This document shows positions 46,522 to 55,914 of a DNA stretch of 64,000 nt, one piece after another. Each line of letters starts with the position of its first letter. The stretch's first letter is position 1. The position numbers and the translations under genes were made by a program. The DNA comes from Pseudomonas congelans (lineage in GTDB: Bacteria; Pseudomonadota; Gammaproteobacteria; Pseudomonadales; Pseudomonadaceae), in the NCBI RefSeq assembly GCF_900103225.1, contig NZ_FNJH01000001.1:928980-992979 (forward strand). Direction: 5' to 3'. Under the pieces are notes generated by a model, which saw nothing but the letters and a program-made list of their open reading frames with translations, made no database searches and was not told the DNA's origin.

Positions 46522-47544
46522 ATGAAAGCTTTTCAGATCGGATCTCAACAAGGCCTGGACGCTCTGACCGCGACCACGCGGCCCGAGCCGATCGCCGGGC
46601 CGGGGCAGGCCATCGTCGCGCCGCGCCTGGTGAGCCTCATCAGCCGGGATGTGCAAATCCTGCGTGGCACCTACGGCCCCAAACAGTTATCGGAACGTAT
46701 TCCCATGTCCGAAGGCGTGGGTGAAGTCATCGCGGTAGGTGAGGGCGTCAGCCAGGTCAAACCGGGCGACCGGGTCATCTGCGGCCACTTTCCCAATTGG
46801 CTGCAAGGCGAATTTCACACCAGCGTGTTCGCCCACGATGTGGGTGTTACCCATGACGGCTGGCTGGCTGAAAAGGTCGTACTGCCCGCTGCTGCCTTGA
46901 TTCACGTACCGGACGCATTGGCTGACAAGGACGTCGCCGCGCTGGCATCTGCAGGCCTGACCGCCTGGAACGCGCTGATGGAGGTGTGCAAGGTCAAGCC
47001 AGGTGAACTCGTCCTGTGCCTGGGAACCGGCGGAGTGGCGCTGGCCGCATTGAAACTGGCCAGGCTTCACGGCGCTCGTGTGGCGATCACCTCATCAAGT
47101 GACGAGAAGCTGGATATCGCGCGTCAGCTTGGCGCCGATATCACGATCAACTACCGCACGCATCCGGATTGGGCCGCGCAAGTCATGGCACTCAGTGATA
47201 ACGCCGGTGCCGACATCATTATCGAGACCGGGGGCCAGGACACTCTGGGTCAATCGATCGCGGCGGCTGCCGTCAACGGACGTATTGCCGTGATAGGCGT
47301 GACGCCAGGTCAGCACTCGCCGATTCCCGACTACCTGTCGCTGATCCTCAAAAACGTCACAATCAGAGGCATTGCCAATGGCAGCCGCGAGATGTTTGTC
47401 GACCTTGTTCGGGCCATCGAGGCCAATGGAATTGAAACGGTAGTCGCGAAAACATTCAAATTCGCCGACGCCCCCGAAGCCTACGCGTATTTCGCCGCTG
47501 CACAGCACATCGGCAAGGTATTGATCGAGTTTGATCAGGGCTGA
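46522..47544 (+). CDS. Medium-chain dehydrogenase/reductase lacking catalytic zinc ligands
   Basis: A 340-residue medium-chain dehydrogenase/reductase. The NAD(P) site is seen in VLCLGTGGVALAALKLARLHGA. In zinc enzymes the first ligand is Cys in a GICxTD motif and the second His in GHE; here the corresponding stretches read LISRDVQILRG and PMSEGVGEV, so both ligands are missing. It is therefore more like a quinone oxidoreductase/zinc-free reductase. AGGAT precedes the ATG at 46522; upstream in-frame codons lack a site. It follows the RraA-fold gene in the same direction. Confidence 0.85.
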   Translation: MKAFQIGSQQGLDALTATTRPEPIAGPGQAIVAPRLVSLISRDVQILRGTYGPKQLSERIPMSEGVGEVIAVGEGVSQVKPGDRVICGHFPNWLQGEFHTSVFAHDVGVTHDGWLAEKVVLPAAALIHVPDALADKDVAALASAGLTAWNALMEVCKVKPGELVLCLGTGGVALAALKLARLHGARVAITSSSDEKLDIARQLGADITINYRTHPDWAAQVMALSDNAGADIIIETGGQDTLGQSIAAAAVNGRIAVIGVTPGQHSPIPDYLSLILKNVTIRGIANGSREMFVDLVRAIEANGIETVVAKTFKFADAPEAYAYFAAAQHIGKVLIEFDQG

Positions 47545-47973
47545 GGCACGGGCGGCATATTGAAGGTATAGCGAAAGGCTTACACGTGCCGGGGTGGATC
47601 AGCCCTGTACGGTATGTTCGCGAAGTAGCAATCTATACCCATCAACCGTTGCACAGGAAGCGCTTCGGAGGTCAAGGATGATCACCATTGCCGGGATGGC
47701 TGCTGACAGGATGTTGGAATGGTATTGATAGAAAAACGACCCGCTTCGGCGGGTTTTTTTATGGGCGCAAGAAAGGGGGCGATGCGCACATGTCTGAACA
47801 GAATAGTCAGTTACCCCAGGATTTGATCTTTCAACCGATGCGTTGATGATCTACGGCCTGCCCCGAATGGCGCGGCGGTCGCGGTCGAGACGGCTATCAA
47901 CCGATCTACAGACCGTACCGCTGCATGGTGAGAAAATCCCTGAACGTGTAACAACAATAAAACGACCCTCTGC
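47545..47973. other. Intergenic region containing a terminator but no recognised gene
   Basis: This 429-bp gap separates the oxidoreductase stop from the stop of salA on the other strand. Apart from the hairpin at 47735-47761 I see no coding frame with a plausible product. The terminator lies 190 bp after the last codon, so a small RNA ending there is possible. Confidence 0.45.
47735..47761 (+). terminator. Rho-independent terminator
   Basis: CCCGC (47740-47744), loop TTCG, and GCGGG (47749-47753) form a stable tetraloop hairpin preceded by five As and followed at once by seven Ts. This is the cleanest intrinsic terminator in the window; the A-run makes it potentially bidirectional. Confidence 0.85.
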
Positions 47974-48828
47974 TCAGACAGCCGCCTGGAACATCTCTAC
48001 CGGGATGGGATGCTGAACGCGCTGCTCGGCATGCAGCCAACGAAGTAACGCACTGCGACCGGCAATGCCCATTTTTACCGCCGCACGCTTGAAGTAGCTT
48101 TCCACCGTGCTGACTTTCAGATCAAGCCTTTCCGCCAGCTGAGGCACCGTGAGACCGGCCAGTAGCCCGACGCACACTTCGGTTTCGCGCGAAGACAAGC
48201 TCAGCGCCGATGCCTCGAGGCGACCAAGGAAACGCTGGCGCAGGCCCTCCATGGCATCTTTGTTTTTCAGGCTTTTTGCGACAAGAGAAGGGTTTGTCGA
48301 AACAAGAGTAGGCGTCACGGTCGCGATGTGCTGCTTTACGATGGGCAGTACCACCCAGGACAGATCCTTGAGCCGGGCGCGCTCCTGACTGGTGAATGCC
48401 TTGGCAGAGGGTGATCGATAAACCGACAGTACATATTGCCCTTTGCCCGGGTAGGCGAGGTGCACCTGTGGGAGAGATGCATGAGGGTGCAGATCACCTG
48501 TCTTCTCCTGCGCGTTGTACGCGGGGGACTCAAACCTGATGGATCTGTCGACACGTGTATCTGCCAGCTCTGTCGGGCTCAACATAACGGGCTCAAGGCG
48601 TCTGCTATCGATACCCGGGTTGAGCACCTGGTGCAGGTTTCCACCAAATGCACCAACAGCATGAGCGCCGGCAACTTCACTTGTAGATCGACCGAGCCCC
48701 TGAATGACATGGGTAGCGTCCACGGGCAGCGAGGCGGTAATCATCTCGTGGAGCAAGCGGGCGAACTGACGACTTCCGATACCGGAGATCACTTTGCCGA
48801 GGTGCGGGAAAAGCTGTTGCATGTTCAT
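47974..48828 (-). CDS. salA: LuxR-type master regulator SalA
   Basis: A 284-residue regulator of the SalA/SyrF family. The N-terminal segment FPHLGKVISGIGSRQFARLL matches its relatives, and the C-terminal LuxR helix-turn-helix runs from LSSRETEVCVGLLAG through LAERLDLKVSTVESYFKRAA to GIAGRSALLRWL. In P. syringae SalA acts below GacS/GacA and activates syrG and syrF, and through them the syringomycin and syringopeptin genes. AAGGAA precedes the ATG. Its order with syrG and syrF matches the known syr-syp region. The name is assigned from family pattern and position. Confidence 0.85.
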   Translation of the reverse strand: MNMQQLFPHLGKVISGIGSRQFARLLHEMITASLPVDATHVIQGLGRSTSEVAGAHAVGAFGGNLHQVLNPGIDSRRLEPVMLSPTELADTRVDRSIRFESPAYNAQEKTGDLHPHASLPQVHLAYPGKGQYVLSVYRSPSAKAFTSQERARLKDLSWVVLPIVKQHIATVTPTLVSTNPSLVAKSLKNKDAMEGLRQRFLGRLEASALSLSSRETEVCVGLLAGLTVPQLAERLDLKVSTVESYFKRAAVKMGIAGRSALLRWLHAEQRVQHPIPVEMFQAAV

Positions 48829-49873
48829 CGGGGTTCCTTTTTCCGTTTATATAGAGACACGCCAAGGCGCAGCCTTGATTCAGCCTATGAATAATTAACT
48901 GTTTTGTAGTGCTTCGAACCCTGCGGTCAAACAGGTTATATGTAGACCGTCATACAGCATTCAGGCGGGCTGAACAGGAAGCTGAAAGTTAAGCGGTAAC
49001 GACGGCCAAGAGCTTGCAATAATAAAAAGTCAATCATGTTACGAGAAGCGAGACCGCTAACCATAAGCAAGGCACTCTTTAACAGTGGCAACTTTTTTAT
49101 CGATTTTTATTGAGTCTGACGTACAGTGGGCGACGCGGGGAAATACGAATCACTCTGGATAACGGGCAAACGGGCGTATGACAGTTGCCCTAAAAAGCGC
49201 AGCCGCACAGCCTGCAGCGGCGGTGTAAAAGCATTCAATAATGTTGGCATGACGATCAACTCCTATCCCTATCCCTGTTGCCAGTGCGCACGCAAGAGGC
49301 GTGGCGACACGGTCGTTCAGCACCGGTTTGTTTATATTAAGGTGATCATATAGATCACAGAGAACTCAACAAAGTCCAGCTGCCCGTTATGACCGAATAC
49401 TAACCATATAGTTCATGTTTCACGCCTGAATTGCAATGAAAAAAGTTTAATCAAAGAGAGCGCTCACATGACAAGGCCTATAACGCCGGGTTGTCGTTCC
49501 AGGCAGTATCACTGGATATGCTTCGCAGCCGAGAAACGCAGGAGGCTCCGGTCGGTTGTGTCTTACTGGTTATCGGGCTGGATAGCAAGTGAATAAGTAC
49601 TCGCTGGCACGTTAGTACACACTAAGTGTGCATAACAACACCCGTCATCCAGGCCCGCTTGTTTTTAATCTATTTTCTGATGGCTTCTCTACAGGTATCT
49701 TATAATTCTATTCGCTGCACAACCACAGACTCACTCGGTTTAGCCGATGGATGGCCGGTTGGCTGACGGTGCAGCACAGGCAGCATCGCCGAGCACCTGG
49801 TGCAGATTGACGCCTGCCGTCCGCCCGGTGAGACGATCGAACGGATAACAACGCGCAGCGGCGCGGTATGGGC
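48829..49873. other. 1-kb region between salA and syrG without a recognised gene
   Basis: The region carries the salA promoter and the syrG 3' flank. It is more AT-rich than the coding DNA around it. Short open frames (for example 49126-49353, plus) have no ribosome binding site or recognisable product. I found no syr-syp-like box and no RNA gene here. Confidence 0.5.
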
Positions 49874-50680
49874 TCAGGCTGTTTGAGAGACGCCTGTCAT
49901 CCACTTGACCAAGCCGTGTCGCCCCCTCACGCCAAGCTTTGCTCCGGCGCGCTTGAGGTAGGTCTCGATGGAGCTGTTCTTGACGTGCAGCTTGTCGGCC
50001 AGCTCTGGAACCGTAGCGCCAGCCAATATGCCAAGGCATATTTCTTTTTCCCGCGATGACAACCGGACCTCCGATTGGCTCAGCTTTTCGTTGAATTCAC
50101 GTTGAAGCTGCTGGCCGCCCTGTGTAACGGCCTCGTTGTCAGCATGCGCAGAGCACAAGGTGCGGGTTGTCTGGGCATGTCGCTCCAGCAGGGGCAGCAG
50201 GGCCTCTGAGAAATTCTTCAAAAACGATAATTCGTGAAGGGAAAAATCACGCTGGTGATGATCGCGGTGCAAGGAAATGACACAGCGCCTGTTCGACTTG
50301 CGCGACACGAGATTGCAGTGATACGTACCCGACGGACCAGAACTCGCCTGTCCAATACTGCAGAGTGGTTTCAGATGAACGAGCAGAAAGTCGTCCACAT
50401 TGAGCATTCGCGCGAGCAGCGTCTCCTGGTTCTGCGAGACCGTCAGACTCATCGGTTTCTGATCTGCGTTTTCTCGCCCCAGGGGCTGGATGCTGATAAC
50501 GCTTCCTTCGTTCTCGTCGATCGTCCATTCACTCAGGTCGAGGAAGTCGATGGGGACAGTGGCGGCTATGATCTGGTACATGTTCGAAGCGAATCCTGCA
50601 TCACCCACGCTTGCGATTAACTTTCCCAGCTCCAGAAAATAGGCCGACTGATTTCCCGACATTTGTAGATTGGCTTCCAT
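49874..50680 (-). CDS. syrG: LuxR-type regulator SyrG
   Basis: A 268-residue SalA/SyrF-family regulator. The N-terminal FLELGKLIASVGDAGFASNM closely resembles SyrF. A central block carries [20 protein letters not shown], and the LuxR helix-turn-helix is LSSREKEICLGILAGATVPE, then [20 protein letters not shown]. SyrG is known as a positive regulator in the syringomycin/syringopeptin cascade below SalA. It lies on the same strand as salA, about 1 kb upstream, with a candidate syr-syp box 158 bp before its start. A syrG identity rather than a second syrF is inferred from position. Confidence 0.82.
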   Translation of the reverse strand: MEANLQMSGNQSAYFLELGKLIASVGDAGFASNMYQIIAATVPIDFLDLSEWTIDENEGSVISIQPLGRENADQKPMSLTVSQNQETLLARMLNVDDFLLVHLKPLCSIGQASSGPSGTYHCNLVSRKSNRRCVISLHRDHHQRDFSLHELSFLKNFSEALLPLLERHAQTTRTLCSAHADNEAVTQGGQQLQREFNEKLSQSEVRLSSREKEICLGILAGATVPELADKLHVKNSSIETYLKRAGAKLGVRGRHGLVKWMTGVSQTA

Positions 50681-50837
50681 TACACATTCGCCCCCATGGC
50701 GTTAGTCTCCAGACGAACCAAAAGCAACCTCGCATACAGGGCAGCCCTCTCAATGGCTAGCAATGAGAATAATGTCAGATTGTAGGACAATATTACTAGC
50801 GTATTAAGGAATGTACACATTGGGGCTATTCCCAGTC

Positions 50838-50857
50838 TGTCGGGGAAAAGGGGGACA
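50838..50857. promoter_or_regulatory. Candidate syr-syp box upstream of syrG
   Basis: TGTCGGG-N6-GGGGACA keeps the outer TGTC/GACA bases and the 20-bp spacing of the syr-syp box (TGTCCCG-N6-CGGGACA), but the inner part is poorly symmetric. It is 158 bp before the syrG start codon. Confidence 0.45.
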
Positions 50858-51212
50858 AACGTCTCGCTACACGTCAGTTCATCACGTCCAACAGTGTTTG
50901 ATAGCTTCCGGGAACACCATGAAGGGTATTCCGTGCCATGTCTCAGAATAAAGGATCTTTTTAGTGGCCGGTTTCTTCGGAAAATGGCCATGCTGTAACT
51001 AGCCAGGTGTGACTTTATAACGAAAAATCTCGCGAGCCAGTTGCCTCTAAAATAAGGTTCTTTACAGCGTCGAATGCATTGCCACCGGCGTCATTGCAGT
51101 GTGCTCAAAAAATATTTCGCTTTTGCGTTTCAGGCACGGCGAGTGGTCGGCCCCTCCCGCAGTGCCATACCCGGAACCCCGTATACAGCACTCGACAACG
51201 TCTCCGCGACAA

Positions 51213-51232
51213 TGTCCCGGAATGCGGGGACA
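51213..51232. promoter_or_regulatory. Candidate syr-syp box upstream of the MacA-like gene
   Basis: TGTCCCG-GAATGC-GGGGACA differs at one position from the syr-syp box TGTCCCG-N6-CGGGACA that SyrF binds. It lies 168 bp before the GTG start at 51400. The 719-bp gap from 50681 to 51399 holds this site and the syrG-side site but no convincing gene. Confidence 0.68.
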
Positions 51233-51399
51233 GACGCACACCGGCCCTGATGTTTCCATTAGTGCATGGCTGCAGGATGAACGCCTCCCTCGCAGTGCAG
51301 TTGTAGTGGCGAAACAGAGATTCTCATGTACGCCCTTTATTCCAGTATCGAGCATTTGATTCATCCGAGATCAGTGACGCCCATTGAGCGGGGAATACA

Positions 51400-52575
51400 G
51401 TGAGCATTGTCGGCTTTTTCCGGAAATTGAATTTCCGCAAAGTCCTTGTGAGGATCGTCTTGATCGATCTAATGGTCTCGCTGGCTGCCTATGCCTTCTA
51501 CAGGGGCGCCAGTGGGGAAGAGGAGACTGTTTTTCTCTCCGCTGCAGCGGAAGTTGCGGACATTGAATACGCCGTCACGGCACAAGGCGTGCTTCAGGGT
51601 CGTAATCAGGTGGACGTAGGGGCCCAGGTTTCAGGGCAATTGCAGTCCCTGAAAGTCAAACCAGGTGACAAGGTCAAAAGAAACCAGCTGTTGGCAGAGA
51701 TCGATCCATTGCCCGCCAGAAATGCTCTGCGACAGGCCGTTGTCAAGATCGAACAACTCACGGCCGAGCGGGACGCGACGCTGCATAAATTGAAACTGGC
51801 CGAGTCGAATGATCGCAGATACCAGGCACTGGGCTCCACGACAGCGGTTTCCAAAGCGGATCAGGACAAGGCCCGATTCGAGCTGGAGTCCCAACGCGCC
51901 AACCTGGCTTCGCTCACCGCACAATTACAAACGGCCCACGTGAAGGAAGAAGCCGCACGCATCAAACTCGATTACACACGCATCTTCGCGCCAATGGATG
52001 GCCAGGTGCTCGCCATTGTCACTCAGGAAGGCCAGACCGTCATCGCAGACCAAACGGCACCGGTCATTCTGAAGATGGCGCAACTCGACACCATGACCGT
52101 GAAGGCGCAGGTTTCCGAAGCCGATGTGCTCAAGATCAAACCCGGTCTTGCGGTTTACTTCAGCGTCCCGGGCGATCCTGACACGCGCTATAACGCCACC
52201 CTCAAGGCGATCGAGCCGGGCCCCCTGGCTGCTGCAAGCCAGTCCGGCGCAACAGGCGAAAACAGCAAAGCTGTCTTCTACAACGCTCTTTTCGATGTGC
52301 CCAACCTTGAGAATCGCTTCTATATCAACATGACCGCTGACGTCAGAATTGTGCTTGAGGCGAAGGAGGGCGTGTTGACGGTTCCCGTGGACGCGCTGGG
52401 TGATCGGCGGGAGGACGGTACTTACAGCGTAAGAGTTCTGGGTGAAGGCAACGTGGTCAGGACAGCTTACGTAGCGCCGGGTATCAATAATCAGGTCAGG
52501 GTCGAAGTCCTTTCCGGGCTCAAAGCCGGCGACAGGGTTGTCATCGGAGAGCGGGGCGGTGTGGAAGGTGTCTGA
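51400..52575 (+). CDS. MacA-like periplasmic adaptor (membrane fusion protein) of an efflux pump
   Basis: A 391-residue HlyD/MacA-type adaptor. One N-terminal membrane anchor (VLVRIVLIDLMVSLAAYAFY) is followed by the lipoyl-like halves (VGAQVSGQLQSLKVKPGDKV and IFAPMDGQVLAIVTQEGQTV), a coiled-coil hairpin between them (residues about 105-190), a beta-barrel domain and a C-terminal membrane-proximal domain. The GTG start has GGGGA upstream. No MacB-type ATPase permease follows, so the pump partner must be elsewhere, although an outer-membrane factor (ipoA) is encoded 3 kb away. The upstream syr-syp box suggests co-regulation with the toxin genes. Confidence 0.85.
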   Translation: MSIVGFFRKLNFRKVLVRIVLIDLMVSLAAYAFYRGASGEEETVFLSAAAEVADIEYAVTAQGVLQGRNQVDVGAQVSGQLQSLKVKPGDKVKRNQLLAEIDPLPARNALRQAVVKIEQLTAERDATLHKLKLAESNDRRYQALGSTTAVSKADQDKARFELESQRANLASLTAQLQTAHVKEEAARIKLDYTRIFAPMDGQVLAIVTQEGQTVIADQTAPVILKMAQLDTMTVKAQVSEADVLKIKPGLAVYFSVPGDPDTRYNATLKAIEPGPLAAASQSGATGENSKAVFYNALFDVPNLENRFYINMTADVRIVLEAKEGVLTVPVDALGDRREDGTYSVRVLGEGNVVRTAYVAPGINNQVRVEVLSGLKAGDRVVIGERGGVEGV

Positions 52576-52828
52576 GGGTATGGCGAAGAGGTGCTGGACA
52601 ATAAGACGTCAAGGGCCGTTGTAAGCCGATGTCAGATCGCTAACGGGCACGTTGCAAGCGATGGTAAATGAAGTGGGCGTACGTTCAGAAACAAGGTCAA
52701 CAGTAGATTAACAATCGATGCCAGCTTCAGGGCATTCCTGAAGGTATAAGCGTTTGCCCATGCGCCAGTCGTTTTCATATTTGAAAACCAGGCAAATTGG
52801 AAAACACATCTGTTTGGGAGTAGAGGGC

Positions 52829-53434
52829 ATGGCCATGTATTACGTTGCAATTGCAATGCTCACCGTGCTGCTGGTACCAGGGCCGACCAATTCACTGCTG
52901 CTGCAGTCCGGGATCAGTCGGGGGCTGGGCATATATTCGCTGAAGCTGGTCGCTGCCGAATGGGCGGCTTATCTGATTCAGATTACTGCGTGGGGTTTGT
53001 CCATCGATGCATTGATCGAACATTACGGTTGGGTGGTGGTCGCGATCAAGGTGCTGGCTGTGCTGTTCCTGTTCTACATCTCCCTGAAACTGTGGTTTTC
53101 GATTCATCAGGAGCCCGATGGAAAGCCCTCTCCGATTTCGATCCCGGCGTTGTTTTTCGCGACACTCAATAATCCCAAAGGACTGTTCTTCGCTACGCTC
53201 ATAGCCCCCGCCGGAACGTTTTTACACATGGATAGTTATTTGTCGTTCATGGCCATTTTTTCGCTGGTCGTTATTCCTGTCGGAGTGGCGTGGACCGCGC
53301 TGGGGGCGTTTTTCGGCCGAAAACTACCCTCGAGAATATCGGGCAATCGAATCAACCGGTTTGTTTCAGTGGTCATCGGACTGTTTGCGGTGATGACGTT
53401 GTATAACGTGGCCGCAACAGCGATCTTCGCCTGA
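52829..53434 (+). CDS. LysE/RhtB-family amino-acid exporter
   Basis: A 201-residue membrane protein with about six helices. The family signature is the N-terminal LTVLLVPGPTNSLLLQSGIS, followed by LKVLAVLFLFYISLKLW and FFATLNNPKGLFFATLIAP. LysE/RhtB proteins export amino acids such as lysine, threonine or homoserine. Start at 52829 fits a GGAG site; ATG 52835 is an alternative. Diaminobutyrate or threonine surplus linked to lipopeptide synthesis is a possible but unproven substrate. It is 253 bp after the MacA-like gene. Confidence 0.85.
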   Translation: MAMYYVAIAMLTVLLVPGPTNSLLLQSGISRGLGIYSLKLVAAEWAAYLIQITAWGLSIDALIEHYGWVVVAIKVLAVLFLFYISLKLWFSIHQEPDGKPSPISIPALFFATLNNPKGLFFATLIAPAGTFLHMDSYLSFMAIFSLVVIPVGVAWTALGAFFGRKLPSRISGNRINRFVSVVIGLFAVMTLYNVAATAIFA

Positions 53435-53533
53435 CCCCACAGACCCTGGCAATGCCCCGCTCATACACCCTGTCTTTAATATGTACCTGACGTTGATTGT
53501 GCTTATGCGGTTAATAAATATTGGAATCTTCAC

Positions 53534-54248
53534 GTGAGCTATCGTGACATCGTGCTCAGTGAGGAAGAAGAAATCGAGTTGAACCAGCGCCTGAAATCAG
53601 TCACGACAAGTCCCAGAGAAGCCCGACGGGCGCAGGTGATTCTGCTCGCTGCAAAAGGGCATTCTCGCAACGAGACTGCCAGGTTGACCGGGCTATCGGT
53701 GGTTTCGGTCACCCGCTGGTGCAAGCGTTTTCGCAAGCTGCGTCTGCAAGGCCTGGTGGATCTGCCTGGAAGAGGCCGCAAGTCATCCCTGCCAGCCGAA
53801 GCGTTGAAAAAAACCCTCGATCAAGTCACTCAGCCGTGTATCGGCCAAGCTCGCTGGAGCTGTCGAAGCATGGCGAAATTCGTCGGTATATCGCCGGCCA
53901 GCGTCCAGCGCATATGGGCCGCCAACAACATAAGGCCACACCTGGCAAACGTAGCAAAACTACGCAGCGATTCGGACGTCGAAGAGAAATGCAGCGAGGG
54001 TGGCGAGGGGATATCCGAAGCGCCCGGATAAGGCGTTGATGTTCTGTTGTGGCCAGCCAGACCAGGGACAGACTCTGCAGCTTGCACAGCCAGAACTTTA
54101 TTGCGCAGGAGCAACTGATCAAGCCCCTATCTCGATGTCGTTTACTGCACTGGATTGCCTGCAGGTCGCATGCTCAGCGCCATTGAGTGCCGGTATCAGC
54201 CATGGCTGCAATCCCCTAACTGAATACCGACGCGCAAGTGGCTCCTGA
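53534..54248 (+). pseudogene. Decayed IS630-family transposase
   Basis: The first 150 codons encode the two helix-turn-helix parts of an IS630-type transposase (RRAQVILLAAKGHSRNETAR, LSVVSVTRWCKRFRKLRLQG, WSCRSMAKFVGISPASVQRI, NIRPHLA). The frame then ends at 54031, but another plus frame (54000-54248) continues the similarity: PDKALMFCCGQPDQGQTLQL aligns with the family's PDKALVLCxDEKSQxQAL, and FTALDCL with its FAALDVL. The first catalytic Asp position is no longer DEKSQ but GQPDQ. The DDE domain is thus frameshifted and mutated, and the rest is missing. No terminal repeats were identified. Confidence 0.8.
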
Positions 54249-54278
54249 TGCGACGCGACCCGCTAAGCCGGGTTGCTC

Positions 54279-54485
54279 TCAGCCATGATTGGGCATTGGC
54301 TCGCGGCGCGCACGGATCAGATCACGCGGCGAATAAAAGCCCTGCACCAGGCGATTCTTTGACCGGTACTCGCACATCACCAGCAGAGTGTCCGGGAGAG
54401 GGATGATCGCGGGTTCATGCTTGACCACCATAATTTTGCCGCCCGAGCGAAGGCGTACATGTGCTCCAGATTCGAATGTGCCCAT
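54279..54485 (-). CDS. Small DUF2158 (YodC-like) protein
   Basis: A 68-residue protein resembling the DUF2158 family: AHVRLRSGGKIMVVKHE corresponds to the usual VVRLKSGGPxMTV start, followed by a CEY block and a hydrophobic end. The function of the family is unknown. A GAGGA site precedes the ATG. It begins 10 bp after the end of ipoA on the same strand, so it is probably in the syrF-ipoA transcript. Confidence 0.7.
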   Translation of the reverse strand: MGTFESGAHVRLRSGGKIMVVKHEPAIIPLPDTLLVMCEYRSKNRLVQGFYSPRDLIRARREPMPNHG

Positions 54486-54495
54486 CTTCAGTTCC

Positions 54496-55914
54496 TCACA
54501 AGGGTTTTGATGTACGCTCCGTCCAGCCGCCGCCCAGCGCCTTGTAGAGATTGACTTCGGCGGTGAGCTGCGACAGTCGGTCGGTGATCAGGGTTTGTTG
54601 AGCGCTGAATAAAGAGCGTTGCGCATCGAGGAATGTCAGGCTGCTGTCGACGCCAATGCGGTAGCGGCGTTCGGCAAGGCGGTAATACTCCTGGTTTGCC
54701 TGTACAAGATCGCTCTGCGCCTTCAACTGACGCTTGTAGGTCTGACGCGCAGCCAGACCATCGGAGACCTCCTGAAAGGCGGTCTGTATCGATTTTTCGT
54801 ACTTTGAAACGCTTATATCTTTCTGGATCTTCGAATAATCAAGGCTCGCCCGCAGGCTTCCGGCGTTGAAAATCGGGATATTGATCTGCGGTGAAAACAC
54901 CCAGCCTCCCGAGCCGCCTTTAAACAGGCCGGACAGCTCGGTGCTGGATGTACCGGCGTTGGCCGTCAGGGTAATGCTCGGGAAGAAGGCCGCTCGCGCA
55001 GCACCGATGCTGGCGTTGGCCGACTGCAACTGGTATTCGGCTTCAAGAATGTCCGGGCGTCGTTGCAGCAGGTCAGAAGGCAGTCCCGCCGGCACTTCGG
55101 CGAGCCAGTCCGAAGACAACGGGCGATCGGGCGCGCTGTCAGAGACCGTCGTGCCCACCAGTGAAGTCAGATTATTGAGGTCCTGTGCGACCTGGCGCTG
55201 AAACGTCGCCAGACTTGCCCGTGCGCTCTCCACCGATGTGCGCGACTGGGCCAGGTCCAGTGACGAAGAAGCGCCGAGTTGCTGGCTGCGAGTGGTCAGC
55301 TTCAGGCTTTTTTCATAGGACATCAGCGTGTCCTGGGTCAACGCCAATAGCTCCTGGTCGGCACGCCAGGTCAGGTAGGCGGTGGCGACACTCGCCACCA
55401 GACTTAGCTGGGTGCTGCGCCGGGCTTCTTCGCTGGACAAATAGGTGAGCGAGGCCTGATCGCTGAGGCTGCGTATGCGTCCGAACAAATCCAGCTCGTA
55501 GGAGCTGATACCCAGCGTCGCCGAATAAGTACCGCTGGTCACCGGACCGCCGGTCTGCGTGATACTGGCAGGAAGGCGCTGCCGGGTACCGCTGCCCGTG
55601 GCGCTGATCGCGGGAAACAGATCGGCGCGCTGAATGCGGTATTGCGCTTGATAGGCCTCGACGTTAAGCGCTGCCACGCGCAGGTCACGATTGTTGAGCA
55701 GGGCGCTTTCGATAAGCTGTTGCAGTGTCGGGTCGCGGAACAGGTCACGCCAGCCCATGTCCGCCGCCAGCGGACCAGGCAGTGCTGGCGCATAGGCTGA
55801 AGATTGTGGGTAGTGTGCGGCGACCGGGGCTGCCGGGCGCTGATAGTCCGGAATCAATGAGCAGCCGCTCAAGGACAGTGCAGCAAACAGCCAGGGGCCA
55901 ATGGATCTGTTCAT
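54496..55914 (-). CDS. ipoA: NodT-family outer-membrane efflux lipoprotein
   Basis: A 472-residue TolC-like outer-membrane factor of the NodT lipoprotein class. The signal peptide ends in a lipobox (LSLSGC, Cys about residue 18). Two repeats of the outer-membrane efflux domain follow ([37 protein letters not shown]-like [16 protein letters not shown]; second half [20 protein letters not shown]). It forms the outer channel of a tripartite pump. The ATG at 55914 overlaps the syrF stop (ATGA), so the two are co-translated; an ATG at 55932 lies inside syrF. In P. syringae the gene beside syrF is known as ipoA. Confidence 0.85.
   Translation of the reverse strand: MNRSIGPWLFAALSLSGCSLIPDYQRPAAPVAAHYPQSSAYAPALPGPLAADMGWRDLFRDPTLQQLIESALLNNRDLRVAALNVEAYQAQYRIQRADLFPAISATGSGTRQRLPASITQTGGPVTSGTYSATLGISSYELDLFGRIRSLSDQASLTYLSSEEARRSTQLSLVASVATAYLTWRADQELLALTQDTLMSYEKSLKLTTRSQQLGASSSLDLAQSRTSVESARASLATFQRQVAQDLNNLTSLVGTTVSDSAPDRPLSSDWLAEVPAGLPSDLLQRRPDILEAEYQLQSANASIGAARAAFFPSITLTANAGTSSTELSGLFKGGSGGWVFSPQINIPIFNAGSLRASLDYSKIQKDISVSKYEKSIQTAFQEVSDGLAARQTYKRQLKAQSDLVQANQEYYRLAERRYRIGVDSSLTFLDAQRSLFSAQQTLITDRLSQLTAEVNLYKALGGGWTERTSKPL

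Noticed and set aside
48436-48894. 152-codon plus-strand frame opposite salA
   Set aside because: Antisense shadow of salA; no ribosome binding site or domain.
49126-49353. 75-codon plus-strand frame between salA and syrG
   Set aside because: No start signal and composition unlike a coding gene.
50680-50991. 103-codon minus-strand frame immediately upstream of syrG
   Set aside because: It covers the syrG promoter and the putative syr-syp box, and no homology is recognised.
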